Program-made: the position numbers and the translations under genes
Part shown: positions 38,306-47,671 of the stretch, one piece after another
How the letters are laid out: every line of letters starts with the position of its first letter
How positions within the stretch are numbered: the stretch's first letter is position 1
The notes under the pieces: generated by a model
What the model saw: only the letters and a program-made list of their open reading frames with translations
The model's database searches: none
What the model was told of the DNA's origin: nothing
Origin: Monoglobus pectinilyticus
GTDB lineage: Bacteria; Bacillota; Clostridia; Monoglobales; Monoglobaceae
Direction of reading: 5' to 3'
DNA: 64,000 nucleotides
NCBI RefSeq assembly: GCF_002874775.1
Contig: NZ_CP020991.1
Coordinates: forward strand, 1,741,225 to 1,805,224

Positions 38306-39502
38306 ATGAAAAAGGTTTTGGGGTGTGTTTTGCTGGCGGCAATCCTGGTGATTTGTCTCGGTATGAGAGGAGTTGTGCCGGTTGATGTCGACCAAAAGGC
38401 TGACGATACTAAGGTGACAATGTATGCGGAAGACGGCAGGAGCGAACAGTTTGACCCGTCTGAGGCTGAAGCTCAGAAGAGCGTTGGCTGGTATGATAAT
38501 TTTAATGACGTAATAACCACCATGTGGAAAGATGACGGAAGCAGTATAGTAGTGTTTAAAGCTGATGTGTCTAAGTACGAAAAAGATGGATATACTACAA
38601 ATCATGATTCTATCTTTTCAAAGGTTTTTAATCCGGCTACAGAGGAAGAAAAGGACGTTTTGAAAAGTGAAGTGCAGACATACATTGATAACGGCTGGAA
38701 GCGCGGCAACGGAAAAGTTGACCCTGATAAGCCAATGGTATGTCTGACATTTGATGACGGACCGAATCCGGCTACCACTACAAAACTTCTGAAAGCTCTT
38801 GAAGAAAATAACGCGAGAGCAACGTTCTTCATGCTGGGCAACCTGGTTAAAAACGTCAAGGGCGGAAGCGATACAATAAATAAAATGAAGGATATCGGCT
38901 GTGAGCTGGGAAGTCATACCTATGACCATACACAGCTTACTAAACTTGGAACTGACGCTTTAAAGAAGCAGGTTCAGGATACAAACGACAATATTAACGA
39001 CATTGCAGGTCAAGGCGCAACTGTTCTTCGTCCGCCGTACGGCTCATATAATGATAATGTCAAATCAGTTTGTCAGAGTTTAGACCAGCCTATAATATTG
39101 TGGTCTATTGATACTTTGGACTGGAAGACCAAAAACGCCGACACTTCATTTAGAAATGTTATGGATCAGGTGAAAGACGGAGATATAATTTTGTTCCATG
39201 ATATTTATGAGCCTTCTGTTGAAGCTGCTATCAGACTTATACCGGCACTGCAGGACGCAGGATACCAGCTGGTAACAGTATCTGAGATGGGCGAAGCGAA
39301 GATTGGCGGACTAAAACCCGGAGAGGTTTACACCGATTTTTGGGACAGCACTGTTAAGAAGCTGACAAACAGCAGCTCAAGCAGTGAGAAGAGTTCCGGT
39401 AGCTCGGACAGCGAAAAGAGTTCCGGAAGTTCAAATAATGATAAGAAGTCAAACAGTTCAAACAGTGACAAGGGAACAAGTTCTTCAAAAAGTTCTGATT
39501 AA
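38306..39502 (+). CDS. Secreted polysaccharide deacetylase (NodB domain)
   Basis: 398 residues, GGAGG ribosome site. Signal peptide or anchor at 1-20, a roughly 115-residue N-terminal region, then the NodB domain: LTFDDGP (Asp150-Asp151), HTYDH (His204, His208), RPPYGSYN, LWSIDTLDW and ILFHDIY. The tail (about 354-398) is almost entirely Ser, Lys, Asp and Asn. Known: carbohydrate esterase family 4 enzymes remove acetyl groups from peptidoglycan N-acetylglucosamine or muramic acid, often giving lysozyme resistance. The exact substrate is not determined. Confidence 0.92.
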   Translation: MKKVLGCVLLAAILVICLGMRGVVPVDVDQKADDTKVTMYAEDGRSEQFDPSEAEAQKSVGWYDNFNDVITTMWKDDGSSIVVFKADVSKYEKDGYTTNHDSIFSKVFNPATEEEKDVLKSEVQTYIDNGWKRGNGKVDPDKPMVCLTFDDGPNPATTTKLLKALEENNARATFFMLGNLVKNVKGGSDTINKMKDIGCELGSHTYDHTQLTKLGTDALKKQVQDTNDNINDIAGQGATVLRPPYGSYNDNVKSVCQSLDQPIILWSIDTLDWKTKNADTSFRNVMDQVKDGDIILFHDIYEPSVEAAIRLIPALQDAGYQLVTVSEMGEAKIGGLKPGEVYTDFWDSTVKKLTNSSSSSEKSSGSSDSEKSSGSSNNDKKSNSSNSDKGTSSSKSSD

Positions 39503-39559
39503 TATATCTTAAACGTAAAAGTTTATTTCAGACTATAATATGCAATGAATGAGTTTTTA

Positions 39560-39589
39560 AATACCGCACAATTAAGTGCGGTATTTTTT
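39560..39589 (+). terminator. Terminator after the deacetylase gene
   Basis: ATACCGCAC-AATTAA-GTGCGGTAT followed by TTTTTT. Confidence 0.92.
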
Positions 39590-41139
39590 GTTAAGCACTT
39601 ACAGGGGAAGTAAGTATATTTTGAATTGAACTTTTGATATTTTTATTATAGAGTGAAAAAATTTTTAGCGTATTTATTTTAGTATTGGAAGATAATTTGA
39701 AATGTTTTTGCCACGAGTTGATATAAATGTATGAGATTTCTATTATGAAGAGGTAAACTGTGTATAATTTTTTTAGTAACATATTTAGAACAATTCTGCA
39801 GTATTAATTGACAGACAATAAAAATATAAATAATAAATGCACATAAATAAGGACTTGTCTATATCCGGTATATTATGTGCGGTATTTTTAACATTGAATG
39901 TTCTTGATTAGATTAAGTTTTTTATTTATATCTCATTGATAATTATCGAATATTTTTATGCTAAAAAATAAAAATTAATTATTATAAAACATATGATATG
40001 TTATGTCATTTAATATGATAATATAGTCGTAACAGAAACCGGCTTATTTCCTATTTGAAGATAAATATGAGATTGGTCTATGCTGCTGTTGCATAGATAA
40101 TGTTATGAAGAAACACCAGACAGATTATAGAATAAATATAAAGTTTAATAAAAATAGTTAATATAGTAGGTAATATAGTAATCAAGATGGTAACTAAGGC
40201 AGTAGACCATTATATAAACAAAACCAAACAATACTAAACCAAACTATACAAAACAAAACTATTTATAAATTATATAATTATTTTACTTTATATTTTCTTT
40301 TAAAATATGAAGTGCACAGAACAAATACATAAAATAGTAGAATAAAAAACTTAATGATGAGGATATAGAATAGGTAATTAATCTTGCAGAAAGTTATAAA
40401 TATAATAATAAAAGATATTAACAAATTCGTGACTGCGCACCTCGCAAGGCGCATAAATGCGTTTGCGTATTCAAATTATTATTTGCGTATTCATATTATT
40501 GTAGGTAAATGAAAACAAGTTATTTTGAATCACACCCACCATGCTGGTGGGGTCACAGACCTTGTAGGTAAATGAAAACAAGTTATTTTGAATCACACCC
40601 ACCATACTGGTGGGGTCACAGACATTGAAGGTTTATCAAAACAAGTATTTAAGGCTCATACGCACCTTTTAGGTGCGGTCACATACATTATGGATTTGGT
40701 AAAACATTTTGTTTTGTATCACACCTACCGATGTTTGCCAAAAGAATAGTTTTTATAAGATGAAATTAATAGGAACTCGAAAAGCCTGTATTCACGGTTA
40801 AAAAATTGTTTGTCAAATAATAAGGCTCGATATGCTGTGAAAAACGAATAAAATTCTGAACAAAAAGCTGAATCACATTAAAGTGTAATGAGTAAAATAA
40901 AACATCAGCTTTAACTTAAAAGTATTCATAGGTTTTTATTACATAGAATTGCATAAACAAATAATTATGTATATTTATGGATTATATACTATAATAAAAC
41001 AAATTTGTGTTGACTTTCTGATGTAAGATATTTATAATTTAATTATGAAACAGCGCACAATGTTTTTCGTGAAACATTATTGTTCTGTGCGAAAAATAGG
41101 ATATGGCGTCGTATGAAAAAATTAATTGGGGGTATTCTT
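39590..41139. other. Gene-free region, 1.5 kb
   Basis: Strongly AT-rich; no convincing reading frame or RNA gene. It contains a repeat copy at 40431-40739 and a run of A/C-rich words (AAACCAAAC type) around 40220-40260. Confidence 0.55.
40431..40739 (+). repeat. Right-half repeat copy with a run of hairpin modules
   Basis: Starts at GTGACTGCGCACC, passes a joint GCGTATTCAAATTATT (duplicated) and then three successive 63-bp-type modules with hairpins CCACC-ATGCT-GGTGG, CCACC-ATACT-GGTGG and CGCACC-TTTTA-GGTGCG, ending CCTACCGATGTTTGCC. Opposite in orientation to the long array at 44.2 kb. Confidence 0.82.
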
Positions 41140-42069
41140 ATGAGAAATGTAAACGATCAAGATAATAGGCCGTCCGGCGGCGGCAACGGTTTTAACACCG
41201 GCCCTGTAAATCAAAATCCGCCAAACTATCACGGCGGACAGGAAAGGGTTGGCGGCAATGCCAATATTGGTGGAAGCGTTCCGGGAGCGGGAGACGGAAG
41301 GTATACACCTCCGAATCAGTTTAACGGATACAATCAATATGGGGGATATAATAACAATGGATACGGCGGTCCTCCGAAGAAAAGCAATACGGGTCTTATT
41401 GTGGCAATTTCTATTTTATCAGGTGTAATTTTGATAAGTATTGCGGTTATGTGTCTTATATTTACAGGGGTTTTATCACCCGGCAGACAGGCGGCAAATC
41501 AGGCGGCTTCCGTTGTCGCTACTGAAGCTCCAACAATAAGTCCGGCTACAGCGGCTCCGGCTGCTCAGGCGCCCGCAGCGCCTCCGGTTCAGAATGTACC
41601 GTCATATAACGTAAGTTCAAACACCACAGTGGTGTCATATATGTATGTGGCAAACGTAAAATACTCTATATATTTGAGAAGCTTGCCTGAGGAGAACGAC
41701 AGCAATATCATAACTGAAATACCATTGGGAACTCAGGTTGGATTTATTGAAAATGCGGATTCAGTTTTTGCCAAGATTAATTATAACGGGCGGATTGGAT
41801 ATTCCAAGCGTGAATATCTGTCGAGCGTCAGTCCCAACGCCGGGTACAGCGGAGGAAGAGCATGGTCTGATACCATGACGGTAACCAATGTGAAATATGC
41901 TATATACTTAAGAAGCACGCCGTCTGAGGCGTCAGACGCTAATATAATTATGGAGATACCTGTGGGTTCTAAGGTTACGTACCTGGACACTCCAAACAAT
42001 ACGTTCTATAAAATATCTTATGGAGGCACGGTTGGATATTCAAAACAGATATATCTTACCTTTGATTGA
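41140..42069 (+). CDS. Membrane protein with two extracellular SH3-like domains
   Basis: 309 residues from ATG 41140 (GGGGG ribosome site). A cytoplasmic Gly/Asn/Pro-rich N-terminus (about 1-80), one membrane segment (LIVAISILSGVILISIAVMC), an Ala/Pro/Thr-rich linker, then two bacterial SH3 repeats (VKYSIYLRSLPEEND ... GRIGYSKREYL and VKYAIYLRSTPSEAS ... GTVGYSKQIYL). Known: such SH3b domains bind peptidoglycan or wall polymers. It precedes a wall amidase with no gap, suggesting the pair acts together at the cell wall. Confidence 0.85.
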   Translation: MRNVNDQDNRPSGGGNGFNTGPVNQNPPNYHGGQERVGGNANIGGSVPGAGDGRYTPPNQFNGYNQYGGYNNNGYGGPPKKSNTGLIVAISILSGVILISIAVMCLIFTGVLSPGRQAANQAASVVATEAPTISPATAAPAAQAPAAPPVQNVPSYNVSSNTTVVSYMYVANVKYSIYLRSLPEENDSNIITEIPLGTQVGFIENADSVFAKINYNGRIGYSKREYLSSVSPNAGYSGGRAWSDTMTVTNVKYAIYLRSTPSEASDANIIMEIPVGSKVTYLDTPNNTFYKISYGGTVGYSKQIYLTFD

Positions 42070-42071
42070 TT

Positions 42072-43013
42072 ATGAGAAAATATTTGATAGGCTTAGTTAT
42101 AGCGCTCGGTATTATTCTCGCAGGATTGATAATAGTTTTTGGTCTTGTTCTGAACGGAACGATTACCAGACAGACTTTTGAAGCCGAAAAAAATGAAATA
42201 AGTATTCCAACTGCAGAGGCGAGCGCATTGCCAACTCAAACGCCTAAAAAGCAGATTGTTGTTCTTGACCCGGGTCATGGGAAGGATTCCGGTAATATGA
42301 GCGAAGAAGACAAATCTGCTGACGGCTGGGTTTTAAGCACAGAAAAAGGCGGCTGGGGAGAATGGCGCCATTGGAAGTCAGGAACTGTTTGGGATGATTG
42401 CCGCGGAAGCGGATGCAGCGGCCGGCACCCTGACGGAGGAAGCTGCTGGTATCCAATTGAAAATGGAGACAGGGATATTGAGCCGGAAATAAATTTAAAC
42501 AATACCCTAAACGCCAAAAAATATCTTGAGGAAATGGGTTATGAGGTAAGGCTCACAAGAAATTCGAACGATGAAAACCCGTCAATGACAAAACGGCTTA
42601 CGTATTGTTATTCGGGCGGCGACACTTCTACTGAGCCGGACGCGGACGTCTTTGTGTGTATCCATTCCAATGCCGGCGGAGGTCAGGGCAGCGCGTATAT
42701 GGCTTTGTCGGGAGTGTATGACCAAAGCGGTGTTCTTGCGCCGGCGGAATATATATCAGAGAGCAATATTTTGGGTCAGCTTATAAATAATCAAATCGTT
42801 TCAGACACACAGCTGTCCGCTTTTGTAGACGGGAGATATGAAGGTTTCCCAACCGCGGTTTTGTTCTGCAAAAGTCCCGTACCGATAGCCTATTTGGAAA
42901 TTGGATTTTTTGATAATGCATCCGACTTAGAAGTGCTGACAAACGATTCAGAAACTATAGGCAGGGCGATTGCTGTCGGTGTTGATAATTACTTTAAAAC
43001 CAAAAGCAATTGA
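42072..43013 (+). CDS. N-acetylmuramoyl-L-alanine amidase (Amidase_3) with a cysteine-containing insertion
   Basis: 313 residues from ATG 42072, two bases after the previous stop; no clear ribosome site, so translational coupling is likely. One N-terminal membrane anchor, a short linker, then the zinc amidase fold: VVLDPGHG (His69), EPEINLN (zinc Glu), CIHSNA (zinc His) and LEIGFFDN (catalytic Glu). Odd: about 55 residues rich in Trp, Gly and Cys (DDCRGSGCSG, GGSCW) lie between the first His and the Glu, where family members usually have a short loop. It cleaves the glycan-peptide bond of peptidoglycan. Confidence 0.88.
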   Translation: MRKYLIGLVIALGIILAGLIIVFGLVLNGTITRQTFEAEKNEISIPTAEASALPTQTPKKQIVVLDPGHGKDSGNMSEEDKSADGWVLSTEKGGWGEWRHWKSGTVWDDCRGSGCSGRHPDGGSCWYPIENGDRDIEPEINLNNTLNAKKYLEEMGYEVRLTRNSNDENPSMTKRLTYCYSGGDTSTEPDADVFVCIHSNAGGGQGSAYMALSGVYDQSGVLAPAEYISESNILGQLINNQIVSDTQLSAFVDGRYEGFPTAVLFCKSPVPIAYLEIGFFDNASDLEVLTNDSETIGRAIAVGVDNYFKTKSN

Positions 43014-43421
43014 GTATGATATTTCAAATTGGACATAAACAGCGGCGGTATAAGTTTTAATTGTCAGGTTTAAATAAGTATGTCAAGGCCGTAAAAGCCG
43101 ATAAGTATGAAATCTATTGATTGTATTAGTGTGGACAAAATAAGAAAACTTCCGCCAATTTTCTGCTTGATTTTATAAGATTATGCGATGGAAACTTAAT
43201 TGATAAGCAAAAATGTCGATTCCATAAGGGTTTATAGCCTTTGGCAAAAGAACTTATAAAACCTTATAAGGTGGATTTTCAATATAATTAAATATAAGAT
43301 AGATAAATGCAAAAAATTTTTTAATTGTGAGCCAACTTAAAATAAATATTAAAATTATTGTTTGTTGTGCGCTGTCTTATTCGCGGTTATATTTTTATTA
43401 ATAAAAATGGAAAGATGATAT
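43014..43421. other. Non-coding stretch
   Basis: AT-rich, no repeat copy, gene or clear terminator recognised. Confidence 0.5.
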
Positions 43422-43988
43422 ATGGGAATAGGAATTATTGTGTGCGGCTTGAATGGAAGCGGAAAGAGTACATTAGGAAAAGCGCTTGCGGAGAAACTTG
43501 AAATTCATTTTATTGATATTGAAAATCTATTTTTTCAACAGACAGCTTCCAATTATAGCAGTGGTTTATCACGTTCTGATAAAGAGGTAGAAAAGATCCT
43601 TTTGAATGAAGTCGTAACATATAAAAACTTTGTGTTTGCAGCTGTAAAAGGAGCGTATGGAAAAGATGTTTTGTCGTTTTATAATTATGCAGTTTTGATT
43701 GATGTTCCGAAAGAGGTTCGTTTGGAAAGAATAAAACAGCGCTCTTTGCAGAAATTCGGTAGTAGAATTTTACCGGGAGGAGATATGTACGAGCAGGAAA
43801 AAACATTTTACGATAAAGTAAGTTCCCGAACAGGGAGATATGTTGAGGAATGGATGCAATCATTAGAGTGTCCTGTGATAAGAGTGGATGGCACGAGATC
43901 TATTAATGAAAATATAACTTATATTACAGAACAGATACAGAGTTTACTGAATAAGACTGACAAGCAGCTTTCTGATTTATTAAAATAG
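43422..43988 (+). CDS. Small P-loop kinase-like protein (AAA/shikimate-kinase fold)
   Basis: 188 residues. N-terminal GIIVCGLNGSGKSTLGKALAEKL (P-loop GLNGSGKST), a DIENLFF segment in the position of the acceptor-binding aspartate of shikimate/gluconate-type kinases, VLIDVPKEVRLERIKQRS (lid-arginine region) and a basic C-terminal helix. Resembles the many small AAA-like NTPases annotated as adenylate or shikimate kinase relatives; the substrate is not determinable. Lone gene next to the long repeat array. Confidence 0.78.
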   Translation: MGIGIIVCGLNGSGKSTLGKALAEKLEIHFIDIENLFFQQTASNYSSGLSRSDKEVEKILLNEVVTYKNFVFAAVKGAYGKDVLSFYNYAVLIDVPKEVRLERIKQRSLQKFGSRILPGGDMYEQEKTFYDKVSSRTGRYVEEWMQSLECPVIRVDGTRSINENITYITEQIQSLLNKTDKQLSDLLK

Positions 43989-44140
43989 GGTATTGGAAGG
44001 TAAACAGAAAAACAGACAGAAAAAATAAATGTGTTTATAGTGAACATTTTTGGTTTTTATTAGCTTTCCAACTATAATGCGGAAAGTCCGCAATAAAGCA
44101 GACGGAAATATCAAAGTTCATATATAAAAAATGTGGTATG

Positions 44141-44877
44141 GCAAGCATCGGAGGGCTGTGACTACACTTAAAAAAGTGTGTGTAATACAAATCACTTTGC
44201 ATTGATAAACCTACAATGTCTGTGACCCCACCAGTATGGTGGTTGTGATACAAAATAACTTGTTTTGATTTACCTACAATGTCTGTGACCCCTCAGCATG
44301 GTGTGTGTGATACAAAATAACTTGTATTGATAAACCTACAATGTCTGTGGCCCCTCAGCATGGTGTGTGTGATACAAAATAACTTGTATTGATAAACCTA
44401 CAATGTCTGTGACCCCACTAGCATGGTGGGTGTGATACAAAATAACTTGTATTGATAAACCTACAATGTCTGTGACCCCACTAGCATGGTGGGTGTGATA
44501 CAAAATAACTTGTATTGATAAACCTACAATGTCTGTGACCCCACTAGCATGGTGGGTGTGATACAAAATAACTTGTATTGATAAACCTACAATGTCTGTG
44601 ACCCCACTAGCATGGTGGGTGTGATACAAAATAACTTGTATTGATAAACCTACAATGTCTGTGACCCCACTAGCATGGTGGGTGTGATACAAAATAACTT
44701 GTATTGATAAACCTACAATGTCTGTGACCCCACCAGCATGGTGGGTGTGATTCATTATAACTTGTTTTGATTTACCTACAAGGTCAATAATATGAATACT
44801 CAAATAATAATATGAATACGCAACACAAACGCAGTTTGCCGCGCAAGGGGCGCAGTCCCGGTAAAGCTTTTTGATTT
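44141..44877 (-). repeat. Modular repeat copy expanded by tandem hairpin modules
   Basis: Begins GCAAGCATCGGAGGG with a CACTT / AAGTGTG hairpin, continues into nine 63-bp modules, then a joint (AATATGAATACTCAAATAAT, duplicated) and CGCAGTTTGCCGCGC, AGTCCCGGTAAAGC. It is the reverse-orientation right half of the family with the 63-bp module expanded in place. Confidence 0.85.
44211..44775. repeat. Tandem array of nine 63-bp hairpin units
   Basis: Units begin CTACAATGTCTGTG at 44211, 44274, 44336, 44398, 44461, 44524, 44587, 44650 and 44713, with a partial at 44776. Period is 63 bases (62 in two cases). The five units from 44398 to 44712 appear identical. Each holds a CCAC-TAGCAT-GGTGG-type hairpin and TGTGATACAAAATAACTTG. 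Not CRISPR: there are no unique spacers. Confidence 0.95.
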
Positions 44878-45042
44878 AGTTTTATATATCAATAAACTTG
44901 TTTTACGTATTTTATGTATAAGAAAATAATATGACGGATTTTATACTAATAGTGTATTTTGCATGTTAGATGTTGATAAGGATTAAATAAAATTAATTAT
45001 TATATTATAGATACTTATCATATAATTTTATAAATAACATAT

Positions 45043-45076
45043 TTAAAGCGGAAGCCGCATGGCTTCCGCTTTAATT
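45043..45076. terminator. Strong hairpin, probably bidirectional terminator
   Basis: TTAAAGCGGAAGCC-GCAT-GGCTTCCGCTTTAA is a perfect 14-bp stem. It lies 230 bases beyond the end of the minus-strand EamA gene; no plus-strand gene directly precedes it. Confidence 0.65.
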
Positions 45077-45303
45077 TATACAAATAATTATAATCTTCAA
45101 AAATGAGGATAAATAGTTTAATTCTTAAAAATAAAATTTATTGCAGAATACTTGTGTAAATACTGACTTATTTATATCTTGACAAGTAATACTGCATTAT
45201 TATTTTCAATCTGTGTGATTAACAAAATCTGCTTAGTGCTAAAACGACAGTATTTATTCATGTTGCTATCCCAGCGTTTAAAATTTATATGAGCTGTTGA
45301 AGT

Positions 45304-46233
45304 CTATGATAAATTTTTAATCTTTGAATTTGAATTAACAATATAAATTCCTATACAGGTCAGCAGAAGCGAAACAACTCCGATTATGCTGAATGCTTGA
45401 TTTTGTTCGCCCAAAAGCCATGCTGAGAGTATAACGCCGAAAATTGGGTTCATGAAACCAAAAACCGCCACTTTTCCGACAGGATTGTATTTCAGCAGTA
45501 TTCCCCACAAAGTGTATGCTATCGAGGAAACAAGAGCCAAATAAATCAAAAGCATAACAGCTTGGGTTGAAACATGAGTAATCCGTCCACCACACAAAAA
45601 TCCGATAATGGTAAGGACTATTCCCCCTGTGAAGAACTGATACCCGCTTAGGGTCACAGGATTCTCACGCTGTGAATACCGCTTTATCAAGCAGGATGAA
45701 AGCCCATAGGATAAGCAGGACATAAAAATAGCCCCCTCGCCGGCAAAACTGAAGTTTCCGTTTATTGCCGCGCCGCTTATATTGATAAGTATTACCCCGA
45801 GGAATCCGATAACAGACCCGAATATTTTTCGCGTTGTGAGCTTTTCGAATTTAAATAGAAGGCATGAGAAAAGCAGTGAAACAAAAACGTTTGAGGCGTT
45901 TATAATAGAAGCGTTTACGCCGCTTGTGTTAGCCAGCCCGATATAGTAGAATATGTATTGGAGCACGGTCTGAACCATGGCGAGCTTGAAAACATCGGGA
46001 ATTGACGACTTTTGCGGTATTAAAATTTTGCGGCTCAATATACTGCCGAATAAAATTGTTAAAATTCCGGCGATAATAAATCTGATTCCGGCAAACAGCA
46101 GCTGGGACGCAGTTCCGCTTATTTCAAAAAGCGAATAGCCGATTTTTATACATGGAGCGGCGCTTCCCCATAAGAGACAGCTGAGCATAGCTCCGAAACA
46201 AATAGTGTAGGTTGATGTAAGTTTGTTTTTCAT
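45304..46233 (-). CDS. EamA/DMT-superfamily transporter
   Basis: 309 residues with ten hydrophobic segments in two EamA repeats. Signature features are GSAAPCIKIGYSLFE in helix 1, the NTSGVNASIINASNVFVSLLFSCLLF segment and YNPVGKVAVFGFMNPIFGVILSAWLLGE in the second repeat. Known: this superfamily exports or exchanges amino acids, sugars or related metabolites; substrate unknown. Monocistronic. Confidence 0.9.
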   Translation of the reverse strand: MKNKLTSTYTICFGAMLSCLLWGSAAPCIKIGYSLFEISGTASQLLFAGIRFIIAGILTILFGSILSRKILIPQKSSIPDVFKLAMVQTVLQYIFYYIGLANTSGVNASIINASNVFVSLLFSCLLFKFEKLTTRKIFGSVIGFLGVILINISGAAINGNFSFAGEGAIFMSCLSYGLSSCLIKRYSQRENPVTLSGYQFFTGGIVLTIIGFLCGGRITHVSTQAVMLLIYLALVSSIAYTLWGILLKYNPVGKVAVFGFMNPIFGVILSAWLLGEQNQAFSIIGVVSLLLTCIGIYIVNSNSKIKNLS

Positions 46234-46383
46234 GTTTGATTTCTCTTTCTAATAAAATTTTATATTGTTATATTATAGCACCTGTTCCAACATAAAACAA
46301 TTAAGTTAATATACAATTACTTATTTAGTACGACCATAATTTTTGTAAAATGTATTGAAATAAAAAATTTGAGTATTGGATTA

Positions 46384-46874
46384 ATTCAAATAGATTACGA
46401 ATCGGATTAAGGAAGGCAGAGAAAATAGAAAATTTTGAAGATTCTGCTGTTAAAGTAACGGAGGAAACAAACAATTTGATTAGTCTGTTATTGCAGAAGA
46501 TGATATCGGTCCATTTATCAGACTGTACTGTTTGATATAAAAAATATTTCAGAATTTTTATAACCCAGGCAGAGTGTATGCTGTAAACGGTACTATTGTT
46601 TGCATAAACGGCGGAATGGTATTGCCGTCTGAATATAATGAAAAGGAAAAGTTATATATCCGGAAATGCAGCAGGTACTGATATATCTAGAATTATTGCA
46701 GCTGTGTTCAGCAGTGAGAATATATAAAAAGATTTGAAAGCGAACAAAATAAGAGCCGAAAAAATGAAGCGGAGCGGAAGATTAGCTGTGAATCCAGACA
46801 GAAAGAGTTTAAATAGTCTTTGTAAGAAATGCGGCTATAAACAGCCTATTTATGAAACTAAAATTGTTAAGTGA
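46384..46874 (+). pseudogene. Possible decayed gene remnant
   Basis: Protein-like stretches occur in shifting plus-strand frames: LRKAEKIENFEDSAVKVTEE, then AEDDIGPFIRLYCL, then FYNPGRVYAVNGTIVCINGG and finally a frame ending LCKKCGYKQPIYETKIVK at 46874. Frames change and stop codons intervene, with no ribosome site. I do not recognise the family. It may be a frameshifted remnant or chance. Confidence 0.35.
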
Positions 46875-46883
46875 AAAAATCTA

Positions 46884-46912
46884 TTGACATAATCGTGAGT
46901 TTATGATAAAAT
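46884..46912 (+). promoter_or_regulatory. Promoter of thiW
   Basis: TTGACA (46884-46889), 17 bases, TAAAAT (46907-46912). Predicted start near 46919. Confidence 0.65.
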
Positions 46913-46918
46913 TTTTTT

Positions 46919-46965
46919 ATCTGATACAGATATAGGGGAGCACCACCTGAGGTGCTTCCCTTTTT
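46919..46965 (+). promoter_or_regulatory. Leader hairpin and terminator upstream of thiW (possible attenuator)
   Basis: A small TATCTG-ATA-CAGATA hairpin is followed by GGGGAGCACC-ACCTGA-GGTGCTTCCC and TTTTT (46935-46965). The terminator lies between the promoter and the thiW ribosome site, so transcription must read through it. A full thiamine-pyrophosphate riboswitch does not fit into the 16 bases before it, though thiW genes are often under such control. Confidence 0.6.
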
Positions 46966-46995
46966 GTGTCTAAAATTAAAATCAGGAGGTTTTGT

Positions 46996-47496
46996 ATGAA
47001 AAAGACAATAGCGTGGAAGATGGCGGTAGCAGGAGTATTGATAGCAGTATGCGTGGTTTGTTCGCCTCTCAGCATACCGGTTGGAGCTTCAAGATGTTTC
47101 CCGGTTCAGCATTTGGTGAATATTTTGGCGGCGGTTTTATTGGGACCGTTTTACGGAGTGGGAATGGCGTTTGTCACATCTCTGATAAGGGTCTTAATGG
47201 GGACGGGCACTTTGCTGGCGTTTCCCGGAAGCATGTGCGGAGCGCTGCTTTGCGGACTGGTATATAAATATTCCAAAAACATACCTTTAACGTGTATAGG
47301 AGAGCTGTTCGGCACATCAGTTCTGGGAGGAATCTGCGCATATCCAATTGCGGCTCTGCTTATGGGAAAAGAAGCGGTGCTGTGGACGTACATACTCCCG
47401 TTCTTTGTCAGCTCAGCAGGAGGAACTGTGATAGCCGCCGTAATTCTTTTTGCGCTGAAAAAGACAAAGGTGTTAAATAAGATGGGACAAATTTAA
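46996..47496 (+). CDS. thiW: ThiW, thiamine-precursor ECF transporter substrate-binding subunit
   Basis: 166 residues from ATG 46996 (AGGAGG 7 bases upstream). Five to six membrane segments with CFPVQHLVNILAAVLLGPFYG and RVLMGTGTLLAFPGSMCGALLCG, the pattern of ThiW S components. Known: ThiW captures the thiazole moiety of thiamine and works with a shared ECF energising module encoded elsewhere. No other thiamine gene is adjacent. Confidence 0.9.
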   Translation: MKKTIAWKMAVAGVLIAVCVVCSPLSIPVGASRCFPVQHLVNILAAVLLGPFYGVGMAFVTSLIRVLMGTGTLLAFPGSMCGALLCGLVYKYSKNIPLTCIGELFGTSVLGGICAYPIAALLMGKEAVLWTYILPFFVSSAGGTVIAAVILFALKKTKVLNKMGQI

Positions 47497-47530
47497 AAAA
47501 CATTTGAATTATATAAAACGTTTCTTATCA

Positions 47531-47568
47531 AAAAATGGAACCTGTGTAGATTTTTCGGTTCCATTTTT
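47531..47568 (+). terminator. Terminator after thiW
   Basis: AAAAATGGAACC (47531-47542) pairs with GGTTCCATTTTT (47558-47568 region) around a 14-base loop and ends in T residues. Confidence 0.85.
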
Positions 47569-47671
47569 GTTTTATTATTTTCATTATGACAAAGCGAAAA
47601 TGTAAAAAGATCTTTAAAAATAAAGACCATTACTGATTATGCTGCCCTGTTGCAAGTTAATATAAAATATA

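Larger units (their letters stand above)
43989..45303. other. Gene-free region with the large tandem array
   Basis: Contains the repeat copy 44141-44877 with its 63-bp array, then AT-rich DNA and a strong hairpin at 45043-45074. No gene supported. Confidence 0.65.

Noticed and set aside
44211-44775. The tandem array as a CRISPR array
   Set aside because: The whole 63-bp unit is repeated without unique spacers, and the hairpin module also occurs singly elsewhere.
44336-44803. A 155-residue minus-strand open frame with 21-residue repeats (HTHHASGVTDIVGLS type)
   Set aside because: It is a by-product of the 63-bp array, since 63 is divisible by 3. The two 62-base units break the frame, there is no ribosome site, and the DNA conserves hairpins, not codons.
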